A DNA stretch of 47,786 bases from Gammaproteobacteria bacterium. Lineage in GTDB: Bacteria; Pseudomonadota; Gammaproteobacteria; Xanthomonadales; Wenzhouxiangellaceae. The DNA lies in assembly GCA_018819105.1 (NCBI GenBank), contig JAHJQV010000018.1, positions 1 through 47,786 on the forward strand, written 5' to 3'. The position numbers and the translations under genes are program-made. Numbering within the stretch: position 1 is the first letter of the stretch; every line of letters starts with the position of its first letter. The notes below the pieces were generated by a model. It ran no database searches. It saw only the letters and a program-made list of their open reading frames with translations, and was not told the DNA's origin. This document shows positions 37,591 to 44,962 of this stretch, one piece after another.

Positions 37591-40317
37591 ATGAACGCTG
37601 ATAAAAAACTTTATCTGGTGGATGGCTCATCCTACCTGTTTCGCGCCTTCCACGCACTGCCACCGCTGAGCAACAGCGAGGGACAGCCCACCGGTGCCAT
37701 GCTGGGGGTGCTCAACATGGTGCGCCGCCTGCGCAAACACTACCAGCCCGAGCATCTCGCGGTGGTGTTCGATGCGCCCGGCAAGACCTTCCGCCATGAC
37801 GCCTACGCCGAGTACAAGGCCAACCGGCCAGCCATGCCGGAAGAACTTGCCGCCCAGATCCAGCCGCTGCACGAGCTGATCCGGATGCAGGGCATTCCGC
37901 TGATCATGGTGTCCGGCGTGGAAGCCGATGATGTCATCGCCACGCTGGTCACACAGGCGCGGGCGCAGGGCTGGCAGTGTCTGGTCTCCAGCGGTGACAA
38001 GGATCTGGCGCAGCTGGTCGATGCTGGCGTTGTGCTGGAAGACACCATGCAGGAGCGCAAGCTTGATCGTGCCGGCGTGGAAGCCAGGTTCGGCCTGCCC
38101 CCCGAGCTGATCGGCGATTATCTGGCACTGATCGGCGACAACAGTGATAACATCCCCGGCATTCCCGGCTGCGGCCCGAAAACGGCGGTGAAGTGGCTGC
38201 AGCAGTATGGTGATCTGGACGGCGTCATTGCCCATGCTGCTGAGATCAAAGGCAAGATCGGCGAGCGCCTGCGCGAACATCTGCAGCAGCTGCGGCTGTC
38301 ACGGCAGCTGGTCAGCCTGAAACACGATGTACAACTGGAGCAATCGATCGACGACCTGACCCTGGCAGAGGCTGATGCGGGCCTGATCGACAAACTGAAA
38401 CAATACGAATTCTCCAGCTGGCTGCGCGAACTGCAGGGCGCTGAGGACAACAGCGATAGCGACCATGCGGATTGCGATGCCAGCGGCAACGATGCTGCTG
38501 AAAACAGCGCCATCGACACCATCACCGTGCTCGATGAGGACACCCTGCAGGCCATGCTGCAGCGCCTGCAGCAGGCAGCAGTGATCGCGTTTGACACCGA
38601 AACCACCAGCATCGAGCCGATGCGTGCGAGCCTGGTCGGGATGTCATTCGCGATCAGCCCGACCCAGGCCTGGTATGTGCCGCTGGCGCACGATTATCCG
38701 GGTGCACCGGCACAGTTGCCGCAGGATCAGTTGCTGGCGGCACTCAAACCCCTGCTGGAAAACCCCGACATCGCCAAGCGTGGCCAGAACCTCAAGTACG
38801 ATGTCATCATCATGCGCCATGTCGGCATTGAGCTGGCCGGCATCAGTCACGACACCATGCTGGAGTCCTACTGCTACAACAGCACCGCCAATCGGCACAA
38901 TCTGGACGTGCTGGCAAAAACCTGGCTGGATCACACCACCATCAGCTTCAGTGACATCGCCGGCAGCGGCAAGAAACAACTGCATTTCAATGACGTCAGC
39001 ATTGCGGACGCGGCACCCTATGCCGGCGAGGACGCTGCCCTGGTGCTGGCTCTGCACGAGTCCATCTGGCCGAAACTGAGCCGACTGTCCGGCCCCAGCC
39101 GGGTGTTCTCCGACATCGAAATGCCGTTGTTGCCTGTGCTGGCACGCATGGAATATCACGGCGTGCTGATTGATGCCGAACGCTTGCGGGCACAAAGTAG
39201 TGAACTGGGCAAAACCATCCACGCCATGGAGCAGAAGGCACATGAGCTGGCCGGTCAACCGTTCAATCTGGGTTCACCAAAACAGCTGCAGGAAATCCTG
39301 TTTGAACAGATGGGTCTTCCGGTGGTGGCCAAGACGCCCACCGGGCAGCCCTCAACGGCCGAGAACGTGCTGCACGAACTGGCCATCGAACATGAGCTGC
39401 CGCAGGTCATCCTCAACTACCGCAGTCTGAGCAAACTCAAGTCCACCTATACCGACACTCTGCCGGAGCAGATTCACCCTCGCACAGGTCGCATTCACAC
39501 TTCCTACCAGCAGGCGGTCACCAGCACAGGCCGGTTGTCTTCATCGGACCCCAATCTGCAGAACATTCCAGTGCGCAGCGAGGAAGGTCGCCGCATCCGC
39601 AAGGCCTTTGTCGCGCCGCACGGCTACCAGTTGCTGGCGGCCGACTATTCCCAGGTGGAGCTGCGCATCATGGCGCACCTGTCCGGCGACGCTGGACTGC
39701 TGGAAGCCTTCGCCGCCGGTGCCGACATTCATGCCGCCACCGCTGCCGAGGTGTTCGATGTGGCGCTGGATGCGGTCAGCAGTGAACAGCGCCGCGCCGC
39801 CAAAGCGATCAATTTCGGTCTTATCTACGGCATGTCAGCCTGGGGCCTGGCACGCCAACTGGAAGTCGAGCAGAAACTCGCTCAGGCCTACATCGACACC
39901 TATTTCGAACGCTATCCCGGCGTGCTCGATTATATGGAACGCACCCGCAAGCAGGCACGCGCACAGGGCTATGTGGAAACCATTCACGGGCGCCGACTGT
40001 GGCTGCCGGAGATCGCCAGCCGCAACGGTGCCCGTCGCCAGGCTGCCGAACGCGCCGCCATCAATGCACCGATGCAGGGCAGTGCCGCTGACATCATCAA
40101 ACTGGCCATGATCGACATTGATCACTGGCTGCGCGAGCAGGACATCGACGCACGCATGGTCATGCAGGTGCACGATGAACTGGTGCTGGAAGTGCCGAGC
40201 GCTCAGGCCAAAGACATTGCTGCGGAAGTGCAACAACGCATGAGCGCTGCCGCCGAACTGAAAGTGGAACTGGTGGTGGATTGCGGCATTGCCGACGATT
40301 GGGAGGCGGCGCACTAG
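37591..40317 (+). CDS. polA: DNA polymerase I
   Basis: Fills gaps and removes RNA primers. The product has 908 residues. The N-terminal 5'-3' exonuclease contains 'LYLVDGSSYLFRAFHALPPL', 'VVSGVEADDVIATL'-type acidic motif ('MVSGVEADDVIATLVTQA') and 'YLALIGDNSDNIPGIPGCGP'. The proofreading domain retains its DxE ('AVIAFDTETTSIEPMRASLV'), so 3'-5' activity is probably intact. The polymerase motifs are A 'LLAADYSQVELRIMAHLSGD', B 'RRAAKAINFGLIYGMSAWGL' and C 'MVMQVHDELVLEVPS'. AAGG lies eight bases before the ATG. Its TAG stop lies within the CTAG that flanks the inserted IS30-family element; the coding sequence itself is complete. Confidence 0.99.
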   Translation: MNADKKLYLVDGSSYLFRAFHALPPLSNSEGQPTGAMLGVLNMVRRLRKHYQPEHLAVVFDAPGKTFRHDAYAEYKANRPAMPEELAAQIQPLHELIRMQGIPLIMVSGVEADDVIATLVTQARAQGWQCLVSSGDKDLAQLVDAGVVLEDTMQERKLDRAGVEARFGLPPELIGDYLALIGDNSDNIPGIPGCGPKTAVKWLQQYGDLDGVIAHAAEIKGKIGERLREHLQQLRLSRQLVSLKHDVQLEQSIDDLTLAEADAGLIDKLKQYEFSSWLRELQGAEDNSDSDHADCDASGNDAAENSAIDTITVLDEDTLQAMLQRLQQAAVIAFDTETTSIEPMRASLVGMSFAISPTQAWYVPLAHDYPGAPAQLPQDQLLAALKPLLENPDIAKRGQNLKYDVIIMRHVGIELAGISHDTMLESYCYNSTANRHNLDVLAKTWLDHTTISFSDIAGSGKKQLHFNDVSIADAAPYAGEDAALVLALHESIWPKLSRLSGPSRVFSDIEMPLLPVLARMEYHGVLIDAERLRAQSSELGKTIHAMEQKAHELAGQPFNLGSPKQLQEILFEQMGLPVVAKTPTGQPSTAENVLHELAIEHELPQVILNYRSLSKLKSTYTDTLPEQIHPRTGRIHTSYQQAVTSTGRLSSSDPNLQNIPVRSEEGRRIRKAFVAPHGYQLLAADYSQVELRIMAHLSGDAGLLEAFAAGADIHAATAAEVFDVALDAVSSEQRRAAKAINFGLIYGMSAWGLARQLEVEQKLAQAYIDTYFERYPGVLDYMERTRKQARAQGYVETIHGRRLWLPEIASRNGARRQAAERAAINAPMQGSAADIIKLAMIDIDHWLREQDIDARMVMQVHDELVLEVPSAQAKDIAAEVQQRMSAAAELKVELVVDCGIADDWEAAH

Positions 40318-41608
40318 GAGCCTGTCGGACTTAACACTGATCTACTGCAGAAAATCCGGATTGGGCCAGATTCTCCGATCTTCATCGTTGAATAGGCTCG
40401 GCGCGCTCTAACACCAAGTGCAACACTCTACATGAGAGAATGTTGCATGGCAAAACATTACACACACATCACTCTGGATGAACGCACGTTGATTCAAACT
40501 CAACTCCAGCAGGGGTTCAATCCCGCCGCTATAGCGGCAAGTCTGGAGCGTCCTCGTTCTTGTATTACTCGTGAATTGGCTCGTAATGGCTGGAAAGCAC
40601 CCATGGCAGTCCGAACCGCTGGGCGTCCAGCCATTGCCGGCGGCTACTCCTGTGTTCGCGCCCAACAGCGTGCACACAAGCTGGCTGTGAAGCCGCGCGT
40701 TGAGCGTAAGCTGGTGGTCGGTAATGCATTGTGGGACAAAGTGCACGACGGTCTGCAACAGGGTTTATCACCTGAACAGATTGCCGCTACACTGGAACGC
40801 ATGAACGACCCCGTGCGTCTGTGTCACGAAACCATATACCAGGCGATCTATGCGATCCCTAAAGGTGAACTGCGCTCACAGATGATTGCCTTGCTACGCA
40901 AGGGCCACGCCAAACGCCGCCCGCGTTCACGCGGTGCTAACCGGCGTGGACATATTCCCAACATGATCAGCATTGATCAGCGCCCTGCCGACATCACCGA
41001 ACGCCTGGTACCTGGACACTGGGAGGGTGATCATATCAAGGGTGCAGCCAACCGCTCCCAGGTCGGTACCCTGGTTGAGCGCCAGAGCCGTTACGTCGCC
41101 ATGGTAAAGCTTGCTGACGGCACGGCACAGGCCACGGCAAATGGCTTTGGCACCATCTTGCAACGCTTTGATGTGGACCTGCGGCGCTCCCTGACCTATG
41201 ACCAGGGTCGTAAGATGGCGCAGCATGCGCAATTCACTGCAGACACCGGAATCAAGGTGTACTTCGCTCACCCGCATAGCCCATGGGAGCGCGGCCAAAA
41301 TGAAAACACCAATGGTTTGCTGCGCCAGTATCTGCCCAAGCAGGCTGACCTTTCCAGCTTTTCTCAACAGCAGCTGGATGACATCGCATGGAAGCTCAAC
41401 ACCAGACCAAGAAAATCGCTGAATTGGAAGTGCCCGGCTGAACTCTTGCTTCCTGAAGACGCTTTTGACTTCAAAGCTTACTGGGCTGGTAAACTTAACC
41501 TTGTTGCACTTGGACCTTGAAACCGCCCTCACTATTCGCCTCAAAAGATCGAAAAATCTGACTCCAACCGGCTTTCCTTCGCTACGATCGGTCAAATCCG
41601 ACAGGCTC
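40318..41608. mobile_element. IS30-family insertion sequence flanked by CTAG
   Basis: About 1,291 bp. The ends are inverted repeats: left GAGCCTGTCGGACTTAAC, right (reversed) GAGCCTGTCGGATTTGAC, i.e. about 16 of 18 matching. Both are bordered by CTAG (40314-40317 and 41609-41612), which is either a 4-bp target duplication or part of palindromic ends; IS30 relatives usually duplicate 2-3 bp, so the exact duplication is ambiguous. It contains one complete transposase gene, so it may be active. It sits between polA and the convergent broken Sel1-like gene. Confidence 0.9.
40447..41520 (+). CDS. IS30-family transposase
   Basis: 357 residues from the ATG at 40447 (GAGAGA upstream; an alternative ATG lies at 40432). 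The N-terminal helix-turn-helix reads 'YTHITLDERTLIQTQLQQGF' and 'PAAIAASLERPRSCITRELA', followed by 'LSPEQIAATLERMND' and 'LCHETIYQAIYAIPKGELRS'. The DDE catalytic domain has the first Asp in 'VPGHWEGDHIKGAANRSQVG', the second in 'SLTYDQGRKMAQH' and the Glu in 'HPHSPWERGQNENTNGLLRQ', the IS30 signature, then 'NTRPRKSLNWKCPAELL'. No frameshift or internal stop is seen. Confidence 0.97.
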   Translation: MAKHYTHITLDERTLIQTQLQQGFNPAAIAASLERPRSCITRELARNGWKAPMAVRTAGRPAIAGGYSCVRAQQRAHKLAVKPRVERKLVVGNALWDKVHDGLQQGLSPEQIAATLERMNDPVRLCHETIYQAIYAIPKGELRSQMIALLRKGHAKRRPRSRGANRRGHIPNMISIDQRPADITERLVPGHWEGDHIKGAANRSQVGTLVERQSRYVAMVKLADGTAQATANGFGTILQRFDVDLRRSLTYDQGRKMAQHAQFTADTGIKVYFAHPHSPWERGQNENTNGLLRQYLPKQADLSSFSQQQLDDIAWKLNTRPRKSLNWKCPAELLLPEDAFDFKAYWAGKLNLVALGP

Positions 41609-41618
41609 CTAGCCCGGA

Positions 41619-42746
41619 TTATTCGTCATTCTCATCTGGGTTTGCCGGCTCTTCGTCGTCCTCATCGACAAATCCGTCGATGGTAAAAGTACGTGGCTTG
41701 TACTGCATTTGTGCCGCTGGCGGTGCTTCATCATCGTTGTCTTCCAACACCTGAAATTCACCAAACTCCACCCGGCCCGGATTGTAGTTTTCAATCAGTA
41801 CCAGCAAATTTTCCTGGGTGCGCCGGATGGTTGCCGGTTGCATGCGCTGCACGCCCGGCAGCCCTGTCAGGCCCATCACCAGACAGCTTTCTCCGGGCAT
41901 GCCCTGACTGGCCGTGTTGCAGTTCATGCTGCTGGCATAGACGCGATCACATCGTGCACCCAGCCTTGATCCCGTGCACTGCCGCAACTGTCTGCGGATG
42001 ATGTTATAAGCCCGGCGGGAACTGGCCGACATGCCGTAATCTTTCAGGTACTGAATCGCCAAAGGCTCGGCGGCCTGCCATTGTTCATCACTCATTGCCG
42101 CTTTGATGCTTTCGTACTGATCCAGTGTACCCCGCCGGAAATACTGTAACGTTCAGCGAGTCGGAAAGCGCTTAGCCGCAAGGCATGGTTCGCAGGTCAT
42201 GGCCACTCCATGGCCAAGAGCCATAACACAGCAGATGAGTGCTTTCCGGCTCGCCCTGCGGGAGCGCCCCTGAGGCTGCATTACGGCGTTGCAATCCTTG
42301 TCAAGGGCTTGCCATTCACTGCGGATTGCGCCTGATACTGCAGCCTCAGGACGCGCTCTGAATGTCACAGTATTCCCGGCGGGGTACACTAGCGCTGGCT
42401 GTGTTCGTTTTTCTGCTGCCACGTATGCCCACGCCAGTTCCTTCGTCAGATCACGCGGCACACCCATGCCGTTGTGCAACATGAAAGCCAACCGATATTG
42501 GCTGAACTGATCGCCCAGCCGTGCCAGAGTCAGGTAGGTGTCATAGGCTTTGCGGTGATGCCCGTTGCTGAATGCGGAGTCCGCCGCTTGCTTGACATGC
42601 TGATAGGCTGCCACCGCATTCTGACTGTTGGTGCCAATGGATACGCTGGGAGCAAACAATTCCTGAGCAGGGCTGGAACATGCGATGAGTAGACAAAGCA
42701 GCAAGCTGCGATGGAGAGCTGTGTTGCATTTGCTTCGCTGCTGCAT
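41619..42746 (-). pseudogene. Sel1-like Cys-domain protein (paralogue B), broken by an inverted-repeat element
   Basis: The N-terminal part starts at the ATG at 42746 (GAGG upstream) with a lipoprotein- or signal-type segment 'LHRSLLLCLLIACSSPAQ' and the Sel1-like repeat 'AYDTYLTLARLGDQFSQYRL', then 'LAWAYVAAEKRTQPAL'. It then runs into the element at 42126-42388. The C-terminal part continues beyond the element: LDQYESIKAAMSDEQWQAAE, the cysteines at the same spacing as in paralogues A and C ('CTGSRLGARC', 'CDRVYASSMNC', x11, C), and 'YNPGRVEFGEFQVL', plus an acidic tail. Removing 267 bp rejoins ...CAG CCA GCG CT|G GAT CAG... in frame (QPALDQYESIKAAMS), and the distance from AAE to MS then equals that in paralogue A exactly. 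The present gene yields a chimeric N-terminal product only. Confidence 0.85.
42126..42388. mobile_element. MITE-like element 2: 263 bp, 31-bp terminal inverted repeats, two internal hairpin arms
   Basis: The ends match in 28 of 31 positions, starting TGTACCCCGCCGG (42126-42156 against 42358-42388). Flanks are CCAG (left) and CTAG (right), a possible 4-bp target duplication with one change; the inverted repeat can also be extended to AGTGTACC. Arm A: 42156-42169 pairs with 42241-42254 (GCGAG-x-CGGAAAGC, 13 of 14). Arm B: 42269-42280 pairs perfectly with 42339-42350 (CCTGAGGCTGCA) and extends with bulges on both sides (GAGCGC outside, GCAATCC inside). It has no coding potential. It interrupts the Sel1-like gene. 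Its shape matches element 1, but the sequence does not. Confidence 0.88.
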
Positions 42747-42817
42747 GGTCAATGCCTCATTATGCGTTGTGGCCAGCTGAGTGCTTCAATATGAACGGCT
42801 ATACTGGCTGTACTGAA

Positions 42818-43603
42818 TTATTTCTGCATGGCTCCGCTGCTGTTCAGTTCATCCACCAACAACTCCAACTCACGCAACTCCACATTGCCGGGATGATACT
42901 GTTCAATAACGATATCCAGCGCCGTCTCCAGGCGTCGCAACGATGCCGGAAAACTGCCTGCCACACTGAGCAGGCCCAGACTACCAATGCGCAGACACAG
43001 TTCACTGGGCCATTCTTCCAGATTCGAGCTGCAGCTGCTGGAAAAAGCAGACACTGCATCACAGCGACTGCCTGTGCGCGAACCGGTGCATCGGCGGCGC
43101 TCATGGTCAAGCATTTTTCTGGCCGCCGAAGCGTTGGCGAACACGCCGTATCTCGATTGCAACTGCTCTGCCTGCTGCTCTGCCAAAATCAGTTGATCGG
43201 CTCCCAGTCCAGCCTGGATTTCTTGCTGCAAGCGAACAAATTCTGGCTGACCGTTCGCAGCAGCCAATTTTGCCCACGCATAGGCAGCTGTGGCATCTGT
43301 CGAGACTGACTGCCCTTGTGCATGCATGATGGCCAACCGGTATTGCGCGAACTTGTCACCGACCGTGGCCAGGCGCTGATACATGATGAATGCATTGTGA
43401 TATCTCCCGGATGCATAGGTATTGTCGGCCTGTTGCTGAAATGCTTCCCAGGCCTGCACAGCGTTCATCTGTGCCCGCGCCTGCTGCGAGAACAATATCA
43501 TCATTATTACTGCAATCAGCACTGCGCTGTGGGCGACAGTCGCTGCACAGGTCGTGACGCTTATAGCTAGTGAGCGCGTGGTTCTGGCGAAATGACTCAT
43601 CAT
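42818..43603 (-). CDS. Secreted Sel1-like protein with a C-x8-C-x9-C-x11-C domain (paralogue C)
   Basis: The product has 261 residues. A long signal or anchor segment ('VAHSAVLIAVIMMILFSQQA' then RAQ) is followed by the Sel1-like repeat 'GRYHNAFIMYQRLATVGDKF', 'AQYRLAIMHAQGQSVSTDAT' and AAYAWAKLAAANG. The C-terminal domain has CTGSRTGSRC, CDAVSAFSSSC and C-x11-C, and the tail 'YHPGNVELRELELLVDELN'. It is the intact neighbour of the broken paralogue B and the same family as the gene at 14404-15138. It is probably exported, with disulfides. AAGGGA lies just upstream of the two adjacent ATGs (43603, 43600). The function is unknown. The ATP-grasp gene ends 51 bp upstream on the same strand. Confidence 0.8.
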   Translation of the reverse strand: MMSHFARTTRSLAISVTTCAATVAHSAVLIAVIMMILFSQQARAQMNAVQAWEAFQQQADNTYASGRYHNAFIMYQRLATVGDKFAQYRLAIMHAQGQSVSTDATAAYAWAKLAAANGQPEFVRLQQEIQAGLGADQLILAEQQAEQLQSRYGVFANASAARKMLDHERRRCTGSRTGSRCDAVSAFSSSCSSNLEEWPSELCLRIGSLGLLSVAGSFPASLRRLETALDIVIEQYHPGNVELRELELLVDELNSSGAMQK

Positions 43604-43654
43604 ATTTCCCTTTTGCCTGGCCGCTATGCTTACAGGACAGGGTACCAGGCCGAT

Positions 43655-44542
43655 TTATTGCACCACGCTCACAGGCATGGCAGCAAATGCCGCCGCAAAT
43701 CGCTGCGCGGATGCTGTGTCCATATTGAAATACAGCGAAGGCTCTATCAATTCCAGCTCCATGATTGCGGCACAAGCTGCACTGAGTCGGACCAGATCGA
43801 CGCGGGCATACAGCAGACTGCTGGAGGTGAGTTCGCGGGTCACCTGCAGCGACTGCTCGGCCGCGTGCAGCAGTATCTCATCCGGCACCACCAACTTCAG
43901 GCTGGAGCCATACTCCTCCTGCACGCGAAAATCACCTGCCCGGGGTCGTTTGACGATGGCGTGTGAGAACTGCCCGGCAAAGTAAAACAACGAGTACTCG
44001 CCTTCTGTGAGCACCGCATCCACAAACGGCTGCAGCATGGCCACCCGCTGCGTGAAGGCTGGCTGTATGCTTGGCCACGTTGACGCCCAGTCATCGCGAC
44101 GCAGCACATGGGTGTTCAACGCAGCGGCGCTGATCACCGGTTTCAAGATCAGCCGGTCGCAGGCAAAACCGGTGAAGGCTGCCTCGATGTCAGCGGCAAC
44201 GGGCCGGCTGACAAAGCGTGTTGGCACGATGTCACAGCCTTGTTGCTGCAATTGCTGCAGGTAGCGCTTGTCGTGATTCCACTGCACGATGGACAGCGGA
44301 TTGAACAGTTGCGCCCGGCTCTGCTCGATCTGCTGCAGCACCTGCATGAACGCGGGCAAGCGGTCCTGATAATCCCACGTCGAGCGGATGATCACTGCCT
44401 GATAGCGATCCCAGTCGGTCGGGACGTCCCAGGCGACCGCTTCTGCCTGCCAGCCCAGTTGTGCCAGCGGCTCGATCAGCAGATGATCGTAGGTGATGTA
44501 GTGTCCGATGTCGGACATGGTCAACAGGGCGCAGCGTGGCAT
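43655..44542 (-). CDS. ATP-grasp (RimK/glutathione-synthetase-like) protein
   Basis: A 295-residue protein starting MPRCALLTMSDIGHYITYDH. Features: 'YQAVIIRSTWDYQDRLPAFM', 'FNPLSIVQWNHDKRYLQQL' (an ATP-grasp N-terminal segment), 'DRLILKPVISAAALNTHV' with the ATP-binding Lys, 'EGEYSLFYFAGQFSHAIVKR', 'GDFRVQEEYGSSLKLVV' and 'IMELELIEPSLYFNMD' (metal-binding Glu and Asn). The family ligates carboxylates to amines or thiols; the substrate is unknown. I start it at the ATG at 44542 because the longer frame to 44596 begins inside the terminal repeat of the adjacent element, so that ATG was probably brought in by the insertion. Confidence 0.8.
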   Translation of the reverse strand: MPRCALLTMSDIGHYITYDHLLIEPLAQLGWQAEAVAWDVPTDWDRYQAVIIRSTWDYQDRLPAFMQVLQQIEQSRAQLFNPLSIVQWNHDKRYLQQLQQQGCDIVPTRFVSRPVAADIEAAFTGFACDRLILKPVISAAALNTHVLRRDDWASTWPSIQPAFTQRVAMLQPFVDAVLTEGEYSLFYFAGQFSHAIVKRPRAGDFRVQEEYGSSLKLVVPDEILLHAAEQSLQVTRELTSSSLLYARVDLVRLSAACAAIMELELIEPSLYFNMDTASAQRFAAAFAAMPVSVVQ

Positions 44543-44581
44543 GTCGGGTCTCGACCGGAAGATGTCGCGTATTCTAATGTA

Positions 44582-44785
44582 CCCCGCATTATTCATGAAA
44601 CCGATTACTGCGATGCCTCCAATACCCGCATCTGCGGCGTTTCAATCGGTCACGAATCCTCAACGTACTGTCAAGTACGCCTGCGGTTCGTTCGGTCGCG
44701 AAACACCACAGCTACAGGCCGCCGGATCAAGTCCGGAGCAGGCTCTGGCAGCATCTCGCGACGTCGACTCATGAATAATGCGGGC
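44582..44785. mobile_element. MITE-like element 3: about 204 bp, 16-bp perfect terminal inverted repeats, TA flanks, three internal arms
   Basis: CCCGCATTATTCATGA at 44583-44598 is repeated in reverse at 44769-44784 without mismatch, and TA lies on both sides (44580-44581 and 44786-44787), the mark of IS630/Tc1-mariner-type insertion. Inside are three arms: 44600-44606 with 44644-44650 (ACCGATT); 44652-44656 with 44687-44691, enclosing CGTACT/AGTACG (44664-44679); and 44695-44701 with 44756-44762 (GTCGCGA), enclosing CCGGA/TCCGG. It has no coding potential. It lies just upstream of the ATP-grasp gene and may have displaced its promoter. The rest of the gap to the CHAT gene (44786-44962) shows nothing recognisable. 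Confidence 0.85.
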
Positions 44786-44962
44786 TAACGAACGCTACAG
44801 CATGCGAAGACCGAATTGCAGACTACAGTAATTTCTGGCGCATGCAGATTGCCCGCACTGCCAATTTCGGACTCACCACGCTGAACGTTGGTGACTTCAG
44901 CCCAAGTCTGCCTCGCCGGGTCAATCTTTCAGGGCTTTGACGCTTTGCATGCCATACCAGGA

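Noticed and set aside
42153..42752. 199-codon frame as an independent gene
   Set aside because: It is the N-terminal part of the broken Sel1-like gene fused to sequence of element 2, so it is annotated as part of the pseudogene.
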